From Alcanivoracaceae bacterium (GTDB lineage Bacteria > Pseudomonadota > Gammaproteobacteria > Xanthomonadales > Marinicellaceae), in assembly GCA_016744455.1 (NCBI GenBank), contig JADGEI010000012.1, positions 1-64,000 of the forward strand: 64,000 nt of DNA, given 5' to 3'. The notes under the pieces were generated by a model. That model saw only the letters and a list, made by a program, of their open reading frames with translations. It was not told where the DNA came from and did not search any database. This document shows, one piece after another, positions 52,497 through 60,781 of the stretch (the first letter of the stretch is position 1; each line of letters begins with the position of its first letter). A program made the translations under genes and the position numbers.

Positions 52497-54853
52497 TTGT
52501 AACTTTCCATACAAGCTGGTATTTGATGTTTTTCACACAATTCTTTAAAATCTCTTCTTTTAAATCCACGTAAATCCAATACAGTTGCAACCGAATTGGC
52601 TTGCTGGTTTTTACCTAAATGAACAAGTGTTATAAAAGCATGGTTTAAATAGGTAATTTCTTCATGGTCTTGAGAAATTGGAATAATAATATCATAAGCT
52701 TGTGTAAATAGCTTTTCAGCGGCCTGAATCTCACCTTTTACCAGTAATAATCTTGCTTTGGCAAGTAACGTACTGACAAATTCATTCTTGGTGTTGACAT
52801 TGTCAGGATCCCTATCTATTAACAAAGTGCCTAATCGTATGCCTTCATTTGCATTTTCTAACCCTTCCTCGAAACGGTTTAAACTGCGATAAACGTTGGT
52901 AAGAAAAGTATAATCGCCTAATAAATTTTTATGAGACTCATAATTATTTGGATTGTTGTTAAACAATGCCAAATCAAGTTTTAAGACTTCGAGACACGGT
53001 TGTAATATTTCACTCCACAAGCTCAGTTCATAATAAGCATCACAGCGTTTAAATTGGATATCAGAAAGGTTTATAGTTAAATCAGGATTAATTTTTGCTG
53101 CAGGTATAGCAAGTTGAACAACGGTTTCTAGTATTTTGTATGCTTGTTCTCCATTTCCTATTCGTGTATTGGTATCAGCTAGTAAATATAAAGAACGCAG
53201 CAATAAACGCCATCGTTGAGTCGCGTTTGGTTTATTGGATGGCCCTAGACCTGGTTCAAGCCCTTTGGTTAATTGTTTACCAATATCGACAGCTGCACGT
53301 ATATTTTCTTCAGCAAATTCAAATTTCCCAGCGAGTTTATATAAGTCACCTAAATTATATTTAATGACTCCCAGTCTGTAATTTACCAGTGGGTTATCTG
53401 GCTGTTTAAGGTGGACTTGTTTCATGGTGCTATGTGCTTGTTCAATAACACTAATGGCTTTATTGTTGTAGCCACTATCGGTCAAAACTTCAGATATTCT
53501 TAACATGGCAATAGCGGATTGACCTTGTGAATCTTGTAAACGTTGTTCGCTTAGATTGCTATAGTAATTCATCGCTTTGTTGGCAACAGATTTCAATAGG
53601 TGTAATTGCCCAACAGAGCGTAGACCTGTGTGTAAATCATTTAACATGAAGCTTAATAAGTTTTCCGCATCCAACCGTGCTTGTTCAGCTGTTGCTCTTT
53701 CTTGTTTAGCTATTAAGAGCGCTTGTTGTGAGATTTTTTTTTCTTCTTGCAAATCACTTGTGTATTTCCAAAAGCCAAATAATACTAAGGTAATTAGACA
53801 GAAAAGAGTAAAAAATTTTATTCTCCTTGTGGTACGATTTTTAATGCCTGTCAAACTGTTTAAAGCAGCTCGTGCAGTTGGTCGATGTTTGACTTGTGCT
53901 GAGAAAAGTTGTTCTAAAAGTATGGTTTCTGCATGAGCCAATTGTTTTGGTATGAGAACTTTTGCTTGTTTGGCAAAATCAAATAATTGTTTGCTGGTTG
54001 TATTGATTGGATAAGGAGGCGTTTTAGTTAATAGTTCGCATAGTACAATTCCTAAACTCCACATATCAGAAGCTGATGTTGATAATTCACCACGTGCCTG
54101 CTCAGGGGAAATGTAACCAGGTGTCCCTGAAATCTGTTTAGGCTGTCGATTTAGAGGCTCTTTAAATTTGGGTTTATTTTTTTCAACAACAGAATGTGAT
54201 AGACCAAAATCTAGTATTTTAACAGTGCCTTGATCGGTTAACATAATGTTATCTGGTTTAAGGTCACGATGTATAATGCCGTGTTCGTGTGCAGCCATTA
54301 ATGCTTCAGTAATTTGTGCGGCAATTTCTATTGGTTTGTAAGTGACTTTTTGATCAATAATCTGCCTGAGTGTTTTTCCTTCAATTAATTCGAGTACCAA
54401 GACATCCTTATCATTTTCTTGAAAAAAGTCATAAACTTGACAGATGTTTGGGTGCTGTAAACTGGATAGAATTTGCGCCTCTATTAGAAAAGCTTCACGG
54501 CGTCTTTTTGATAAATTTAAATTTGTGTGCATAACTTTTATAGCTACTTGCCGTTTAAGTACTTCATCTATGCCTAAATACACTTGCCCCATACCACCTT
54601 GGGCTAAAAGTTTTTGAATTTTGATACGCCCAATGTTTCCTTTAAGCTCATTATCTCTATCTAAACCCACTTCAATTGGTCTAGAAGTAAGAAATTCTTT
54701 ATCGACATCAATACTTAAAAAATCATCAATGTAATTGCGCATTTCTACGTCATTACCACATAAATTGTCCAATAGTCCTGAAACATCTTCTGTTGGTGTG
54801 TCCATGGCTTGTGAAATAATTTCTTTTATTTTTTTATAACGTTGTTTATCCAA
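52493..54853 (-). CDS. Transmembrane Ser/Thr protein kinase with TPR domain
   Basis: This 786-aa protein has an N-terminal extension, then a Hanks-type kinase domain (about 75-340) with a Gly-rich loop (LLAQGGMGQVYLG), VAIKVM, catalytic Asp197 in HRDLKPDN, LDFGLS and SGTPGYISPEQA. One membrane helix follows (about 346-362, FFTLFCLITLVLFGFWKY), then a coiled coil and TPR-like repeats, probably periplasmic. All catalytic residues are present, so it should be active. Overlap with the sigma gene by 4 bp implies a functional pair. Confidence 0.92.
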   Translation of the reverse strand: MDKQRYKKIKEIISQAMDTPTEDVSGLLDNLCGNDVEMRNYIDDFLSIDVDKEFLTSRPIEVGLDRDNELKGNIGRIKIQKLLAQGGMGQVYLGIDEVLKRQVAIKVMHTNLNLSKRRREAFLIEAQILSSLQHPNICQVYDFFQENDKDVLVLELIEGKTLRQIIDQKVTYKPIEIAAQITEALMAAHEHGIIHRDLKPDNIMLTDQGTVKILDFGLSHSVVEKNKPKFKEPLNRQPKQISGTPGYISPEQARGELSTSASDMWSLGIVLCELLTKTPPYPINTTSKQLFDFAKQAKVLIPKQLAHAETILLEQLFSAQVKHRPTARAALNSLTGIKNRTTRRIKFFTLFCLITLVLFGFWKYTSDLQEEKKISQQALLIAKQERATAEQARLDAENLLSFMLNDLHTGLRSVGQLHLLKSVANKAMNYYSNLSEQRLQDSQGQSAIAMLRISEVLTDSGYNNKAISVIEQAHSTMKQVHLKQPDNPLVNYRLGVIKYNLGDLYKLAGKFEFAEENIRAAVDIGKQLTKGLEPGLGPSNKPNATQRWRLLLRSLYLLADTNTRIGNGEQAYKILETVVQLAIPAAKINPDLTINLSDIQFKRCDAYYELSLWSEILQPCLEVLKLDLALFNNNPNNYESHKNLLGDYTFLTNVYRSLNRFEEGLENANEGIRLGTLLIDRDPDNVNTKNEFVSTLLAKARLLLVKGEIQAAEKLFTQAYDIIIPISQDHEEITYLNHAFITLVHLGKNQQANSVATVLDLRGFKRRDFKELCEKHQIPACMESYK

Positions 54854-55168
54854 GAGAGTTTGATTGCAGATAGAAAATTTAATTATAGCATAGTAGCAAG
54901 CTTTGTATAATTCTGAGAATGTGCATAAAATTGTTAATAATACCCTTCAGCTTTTAAAAATTGCAACTAGCGAATTAATTGATGTATTTATTGCTTTGAT
55001 AGGTGTATTAGTCACTCTTTTTTGAAATTAATAAAGATTTCTAATAACCATTTTGGGAAATACAGCTTAGAAAATCTCTATTAATAGAAGTGTCTTTTAG
55101 TTAATGTAACATGGGCTAACATTGTTGTGTTAACATAAACACTTTTATAGTTTCCTCCATATCATTAC
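54854..55168. promoter_or_regulatory. Divergent regulatory region between kinase and CadC-like genes
   Basis: For the plus-strand gene, TTGTTG (55122-55127), 18 bp and TATAGT (55146-55151) form a promoter with an expected start near 55158, only 11 nt before the ATG, and no Shine-Dalgarno (the leader even contains CCTCC). GTTAATGT/ACATT repeats at about 55100-55125 could be an operator. No gene is seen. Confidence 0.5.
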
Positions 55169-57457
55169 ATGAAATATAAATTTTCTGGTTTTATATTAGA
55201 CCCAAATTTACGGCAGTTAAGTTACAAAAACAAACCAGTTTATTTGACAAAAAAATGCTATGATTTATTAGACTATTTTCTTAAAAATCCAAATGAGGCT
55301 GTAACTAGAGAACAGCTAGTTGAGCATGTTTGGAGCGGCCGTATTGTTACAGACAATACCATTGACCAGTGTATTTCGAAGTTACGAAAAACACTGAATA
55401 ATGAGTGTCAAGGTGATTACATAAAATCTGTTTATGCACAAGGAGTGCGTTTTATCCCTGATGTGATAACCACAAATAAAACACATCAAAACCACACTAC
55501 TAAACTTTTATCCATCAAAAAGGAGCAGTGGATTCTTGTTTTTGCATTAGTTGTTGTTACTGGATTTTTATTCTATTTTTACAATCATAACAGAAAAAGT
55601 GATGTGAGCATTACACAAACAGTTAAGAACTCGCCTGTGGCTGTGAGTGTAGTAACAGTGCAATCAACTTCTAAAGATGCTCCTCATAATAATCAATGGT
55701 TTTTTGATGGTGGTTCCGTCTACCTCCATAATATGTTAAGTAAAAGCGAGGCTATCAAGCTGGTCAACCCTAAAATAATTAATACAAAAAATAGCAATAC
55801 CCAGAAAACAGTAATAGATTTACTTAATAAGAAGAAATTAGACCTGGCCGTGGTAAATGACTTTGCTTACGATGGTGAGTTTTACACTGCACATACTATT
55901 TTGCGTAATCAAAATGGCATTATCGAAAAAAAATTATTTAAAGCTACCAAAATAACGCAATTGATGACAGAGGTATCTAATTGGGTATTAGATACAGCTG
56001 CCTTGGCTAATCTAAGTGTAAGCTCCATACTTGAAAATCAAGATTTAAGTACAAATGAATTTTCCTTACAAAGTTACATGCATGCCATGTCAGCTCAACT
56101 CAAAGGAAATAGCAAAAAAGCCATTGTGTTTTTAGAAAGTGCAGTTGAACAAGATCCTGAATTTAAACAAGCATGGTATGAATTAGCTATTGCCTATAGA
56201 AAACAAGGTAATTATAAAAAATCACTGGCAATTCTCAATTCAATACAAGGTTCTTCGGACTATCTTGCCTATAAAATTGCTATGGTGAAAGGACACACTT
56301 ATGATGGTATGAATAAGTACCAAAATGCACTGGCTGCGTACCAACAATCCTATAGTATTGTGAAGGGTTTAGGCAATGATGATAAAGTAGCTGCGATATG
56401 GGTTAGCCAAGCCATCACCTATATTAATTTAGAAAATTTTGTTAAAAGCCGAGAACTGTTAGATAAGGCTTTGCAATTAACAAACCCTGAATCACAAGCC
56501 CATTTTTATGGCGTTATCATGAATAATTATGCCAAGTTGGAAAAAGCACAGCATAATTACTCTGAGGCGAGTGAGTTTACAAATAAAGCCATTAAAGCAT
56601 TCATCAAATCAGGTGATAAACGTTATGAAATGCAAGCCAAAACACGGTTATCCAGTTTGTTGATTCAACTAGGCTACTTAATACAAGCAGAAGAACTGGC
56701 AAAGGAGTCACTCATCTATGCAAAACAACAAGAGCAATTGAGATCAATCAGTAGTAATCATTTTAAACTTGCGACAATCTACCATGCCATTGGTATGTTT
56801 CAACAATCAAAGCAACATTGGTTGGCGGCTTTGGAGCTAAATAAAACTTTAGACATACCCATCGAGAGAGCAACCATCTTTGAATATTTGATTGACTTAC
56901 ATCTAACCTTTAATAAATTGAATGAGGTGGAGTTGTATCTTACACAACTATCAGAATTAAGAAAAAAAAATTCAGCTAAGAGAATTAATACTATTCTTAA
57001 GAGGGCTGAATTAAAATATGCCTTGGCTAGCAAAAATAGCCAGAAAGCTGAAAGTGTAATTACTACTGTTGATGAGCAGAGCATAATCTCTTTATATTAT
57101 GGTGATTTATCCTTATTGAAAAATAGCCTCATTGCTGCAGAAAACCACTACCTGAAGGCCTTACAAGAAGCCAGTCAAACCAGCGACTACCTGAAGATTG
57201 TGCAGGTGATGAACCGATTAAATAAGCTGTACTTGCAAACAGATAATCTAAGTATTGAGAAAGCTGATAATAACATTGTTCTCATTGAACAATACAATCC
57301 AGTTGCCTATCCTTACCTCAAATACAAAGCCATGCTATATTATAAACAAGGTAAAAAAATTAAAGCAATTAGCTTGTTACAAGAACTTAAACTAAAAGCC
57401 AATGATTTTTGGCAAGTTGAAGATCAATTACTACTGGAAAAATATCAGCTTCAATAA
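55169..57457 (+). CDS. CadC-like membrane transcriptional regulator with TPR domain
   Basis: This 762-aa protein has an N-terminal OmpR-type winged helix (about 1-95; REQLVEHVWSGRIVTDNTID and SVYAQGVRFI), one membrane helix (about 118-137, WILVFALVVVTGFLFYFYN) and a long periplasmic TPR-rich part (about 290-760; KQAWYELAIAYRKQGNYKKS and relatives). ToxR/CadC-type proteins bind DNA directly and sense periplasmic signals. It is divergent from the TPR kinase and its stop abuts, without a gap, the convergent beta-helix gene. Confidence 0.88.
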   Translation: MKYKFSGFILDPNLRQLSYKNKPVYLTKKCYDLLDYFLKNPNEAVTREQLVEHVWSGRIVTDNTIDQCISKLRKTLNNECQGDYIKSVYAQGVRFIPDVITTNKTHQNHTTKLLSIKKEQWILVFALVVVTGFLFYFYNHNRKSDVSITQTVKNSPVAVSVVTVQSTSKDAPHNNQWFFDGGSVYLHNMLSKSEAIKLVNPKIINTKNSNTQKTVIDLLNKKKLDLAVVNDFAYDGEFYTAHTILRNQNGIIEKKLFKATKITQLMTEVSNWVLDTAALANLSVSSILENQDLSTNEFSLQSYMHAMSAQLKGNSKKAIVFLESAVEQDPEFKQAWYELAIAYRKQGNYKKSLAILNSIQGSSDYLAYKIAMVKGHTYDGMNKYQNALAAYQQSYSIVKGLGNDDKVAAIWVSQAITYINLENFVKSRELLDKALQLTNPESQAHFYGVIMNNYAKLEKAQHNYSEASEFTNKAIKAFIKSGDKRYEMQAKTRLSSLLIQLGYLIQAEELAKESLIYAKQQEQLRSISSNHFKLATIYHAIGMFQQSKQHWLAALELNKTLDIPIERATIFEYLIDLHLTFNKLNEVELYLTQLSELRKKNSAKRINTILKRAELKYALASKNSQKAESVITTVDEQSIISLYYGDLSLLKNSLIAAENHYLKALQEASQTSDYLKIVQVMNRLNKLYLQTDNLSIEKADNNIVLIEQYNPVAYPYLKYKAMLYYKQGKKIKAISLLQELKLKANDFWQVEDQLLLEKYQLQ

Positions 57458-59560
57458 CTATTCAAAACTGTTTTCAAATATTAATTCTTCAAATACAACG
57501 AGATCAATAATTACACTTGAATGATCATCACCGCCATTGCTTGTTCCACCATCATCCACAAGTGTTACGAGGATTTGCCCTGTGCCAGTTGCCATAGCAT
57601 TAATCTGAAAATTTAGCGTTCCATTAGTATCAACAGTCGCGGTATTACTAAAAAAATTCTCAGCTCCAATTGGAGCCGCTAGTGTAGTTGCAAATATCAG
57701 ACTTTGATTGCTTTCATTGGCTGGGCCTGAAACTATATCAGTCGCCCATTGCGGAAACACATAACTCTGATCTAGGGCGACATTTATATTTAATACACCT
57801 GGAGTAAATGTTGGTTCATCATTAACAGCTATCACATTCAAGACAACTTCCCCTTCATCTTCGTTATACAGGTCTGTTACTAAATATTGAAATGATAACA
57901 CACCATTAGCATCCATATCATCCGTCTGAAAATCTAAAGTACCATCGGCATTAACATCAACATCACCGCTTATGGAGCCATTACTTAAACTCAATACTCC
58001 TGCTGAGCTTACAACCAATGTGTCAGTATCAAAATCGTTATCTAATAAACCTTGGTTAACTGGTACAATTAAAGTTTCTCCTTCTAGTAAATTATAATTA
58101 TCATCTTCTGCCAATGGTATTTGATTTGCAGAGTTAGATTCAATTTCAACAGCTCCAATATCGCAACCAGTTAATGCATTATTCACTGTATTAATATCGA
58201 TGATTCGTAAACTTGTGTTAGTGTTTTGATTGTATCTCTGATCAGTATTTTGAGCATTGCATTTTCCCTGATCAACTACCAAGCTATTTGCCATGGGTAA
58301 ATGTGTTGGCGTTGGCCCCCCATTATTAGCAAGTGCTTCCAATTGAGGATGTAATGGCGAAAACAATGTCCCAACCCAATCCATATTAACATTAGGTTGA
58401 CCAGCAGGAAAAGTGCCACTTGAGTTGCTATTATCGCCAACAAAATTAAATCCACCTGTTATAAAACCACCAGCTAAGTTTGATGCGACATTATTTGCAT
58501 TATCTAGGTTTAATGCAATGATATTGTTTAGCAAACTTACAGCTGTTGAAGACCCAGCCCAAATAGCTCCACCGCCGGGGTCTGTTCCAGGAAGTTGGTT
58601 GTCATTGCTATCAGATGTATTCAAAACCATGGTTGAATGTTTGACTGTTAAATCAGAAAACTCAATAGGAAATCCTGGAGCACCGACTGAAATTGCACCA
58701 CCAACTCCTGTTGCTTGATTATTTGAAAAAGTAGAACTTTCGATAATTAAATTTGACACTGCTGTATCTGGTGAACGTATCAAAATAGCTCCTCCAGCAG
58801 CATCACCTAATGGGTCTGCAATTGCTAAATTACTGGCAATATTATCAACAAAAGTAGAATTCTGAATTACAACTGTATTTCCTAAAGCAATAAAAATGGC
58901 ACCTCCTCCTATAACTTCTTGATCAAAATTAGATACTGAGTTACCATCGAATAAACAATCTTTTATCAAAATAGAGTTATCACCAACACCACCTCCATAA
59001 ACAGCAAGAGCACCTCCTCCAACAGGAGAAGTGTTATTAATAAAGTTCACTCTTTCGATATTGAGTTCTGATGTTGCTGGAATTATGGCATAAATCGCCC
59101 CACCATAATTATCTCCAAAAGGGGGGATGGGTGTTACGTTGTTATCTTGAAATGTCACGTCTTTGATGGTATAGGTAGCATTGTTTAATAAATCATCTAT
59201 GATAAAACTTCGCCCCAAAGCTTGAGAAGTAAAAAACAATAAGTCACGGCTTGGCCCTCTTATTTCTACAGATTCAATTAATTCAAAAGGGACAAATGGG
59301 CTAATATAAGCTGGCAAAATACTCACATCAAATTCAATAACATCTACTGTAGGCATGGAACTACCTGCAATACATTCCCCTGCCATATTACCTGATGACT
59401 GGTTGTTATTCACTGCCGTTACTGCTTCATACATCGTACAGAAACCATCATCTGCAATGGATATTACATCTGCCGTATTAACGGTGATAGTGGCAGCATA
59501 TAGTTGGCCTGATAGAATCGTTAAAATTACCAATAAGAATAGTTGTTCATTATGTTTCAT
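57458..59560 (-). CDS. Secreted parallel beta-helix (choice-of-anchor Q-like) protein with IFxxSFE tail
   Basis: The start is placed at ATG 59560, which has GAGGA 8 nt upstream and begins the signal peptide (MKHNEQLFLLVILTILSGQLYA); an ATG at 59575 is less likely because it overlaps that GAGGA. The protein has 700 aa. A right-handed beta-helix (about 30-480; repeats such as NNTSPVGGGALAVYGGG and TFSNNQATGVGGAISV) with GCDIGAVE is followed by Ig/cadherin-like modules (AEDDNYNLLEGETLIVPV, VNDEPTFTPG). It ends EELIFENSFE. It is probably a surface adhesin- or polysaccharide-associated protein. Confidence 0.83.
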   Translation of the reverse strand: MKHNEQLFLLVILTILSGQLYAATITVNTADVISIADDGFCTMYEAVTAVNNNQSSGNMAGECIAGSSMPTVDVIEFDVSILPAYISPFVPFELIESVEIRGPSRDLLFFTSQALGRSFIIDDLLNNATYTIKDVTFQDNNVTPIPPFGDNYGGAIYAIIPATSELNIERVNFINNTSPVGGGALAVYGGGVGDNSILIKDCLFDGNSVSNFDQEVIGGGAIFIALGNTVVIQNSTFVDNIASNLAIADPLGDAAGGAILIRSPDTAVSNLIIESSTFSNNQATGVGGAISVGAPGFPIEFSDLTVKHSTMVLNTSDSNDNQLPGTDPGGGAIWAGSSTAVSLLNNIIALNLDNANNVASNLAGGFITGGFNFVGDNSNSSGTFPAGQPNVNMDWVGTLFSPLHPQLEALANNGGPTPTHLPMANSLVVDQGKCNAQNTDQRYNQNTNTSLRIIDINTVNNALTGCDIGAVEIESNSANQIPLAEDDNYNLLEGETLIVPVNQGLLDNDFDTDTLVVSSAGVLSLSNGSISGDVDVNADGTLDFQTDDMDANGVLSFQYLVTDLYNEDEGEVVLNVIAVNDEPTFTPGVLNINVALDQSYVFPQWATDIVSGPANESNQSLIFATTLAAPIGAENFFSNTATVDTNGTLNFQINAMATGTGQILVTLVDDGGTSNGGDDHSSVIIDLVVFEELIFENSFE

Positions 59561-59664
59561 AAGATAAATCCTCATGTTTAACTTAAACCATAATTCTAAG
59601 TGTTTTGACTTTTATAAAACTGACTAGATTCTGAAATCTTACTGAAATTTAAAAATATAAGTTT

Positions 59665-60180
59665 TTAGTTTATTGCTGATATACAATTATTTTCAGCGGC
59701 TCTCTTGGTAATCCATCTAACCAAATAGGCAAATCCAATCAAGACTAGCCCCATAATCATCTGTATTACCGCATAAAGATTAAAACCTACGACTAATACC
59801 GTGTCTTGATTGTCATTTGGATTAACATAGATTGTGACTTTATTACCGGCTTTATAGTCAGATTGTGAAAGCTAATCTCTAGCATCAGCCTTTTCCATAA
59901 ATCCGCTTTTAGCGGTCTCCCATATCCTATTGAAAATTTAGTGTTTTGATAAGTTGCTCCATCGATTTGGTATTCATAGACCAGATTGGTGTCTTATTGT
60001 ATTTGACGGTTTCTTCTAGAATAGTTTGATAAAGTCACCTGCTTGCAAATTTTGGGATTTATAATAGTGCCATCTACTTTGATTCCAATCACTGCTTGCC
60101 AATGATATGATCATTAAATAAATATCCACAATCAAAAAAATCAAACTTAAGACATTAAACCCAGCACAAATATTTTCCAT
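59665..60180 (-). pseudogene. DUF3592 family membrane protein, multiply frameshifted
   Basis: An ATG at 60180 opens MENICAGFNVLSLIFLIV and SSDWNQ, which in DUF3592 precedes a short strand. The continuation is found in other frames: VDGTII, then NLVYEYQIDGATYQNTKFSIGYG (family hallmark), then AGNKVTIYVNPNDNQDTVLVV and a final membrane helix ending at TAA 59665-59667. At least two frame changes and stops interrupt it, so it is a decayed gene. No intact copy is seen in the window. Confidence 0.72.
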
Positions 60181-60781
60181 ACTTACCCCTACTATAATTA
60201 CAAAATTTTCAAATAATTTTACAATAAAGTATGATTTGAAAACTGCCCATACACTGAAATCATTCTGAAGTGGCTTTTTATGCAGAAAAATAGATATATA
60301 CTTAAAAACAATGTAACTACTCACCCCTGCCTTCGCGGGAATGGCGGGGTTGAGTAGTTACAAATAAATAAGAAAGAACTTGTGATTCCCTTGAAAAATG
60401 GGATCCAGTTACTCGACAATGAAAAAGATTAAACTATTGCAAATATCGAGTCCTTAACACTGGAACCCCGCGTTCGCGAGGATGACAAATAACTTTTAGT
60501 CCCCTACCAATCTATGGATTTCCAGTCCATAGTCATTGAGCGAGTAATAATTCTCACTCTCGACAAGCTTTGGCAACCATTAAAATGCAAGCATCGGGTA
60601 AAAGAGAGCCACCTCAAATTTATACCCGATGGGCGAAAAACCCTCTATAACTGTTTCTTAATTTTCAATTACTCAGAATGTTTTCAGTGTCTTTTCAGTA
60701 TCTTTTCATGATGTAGGCAGTTTTTAAAACCATACAAATTGTAAGCTAACCATACTTTTTATAAAACCTTATAGGGCAACA
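60181..60781. repeat. Cluster of intergenic palindromes (REP-like)
   Basis: Three clean inverted repeats lie here: GTAACTACTC...GAGTAGTTAC (60313-60361, around a TTCGCGGGAATGGCGGGG core), CTATGGA-TTTCCAG-TCCATAG (60512-60532), and CATCGGGTA...TACCCGATG (60592-60631). A GC-rich block (CCCCGCGTTCGCGAGGATGAC, about 60465-60485) resembles common REP-type sequences. No gene is supported. Confidence 0.6.

Noticed and set aside
60514..60711. 65-aa open frame in the palindrome cluster
   Set aside because: It runs through two inverted repeats and has no ribosome-binding site or recognisable product.
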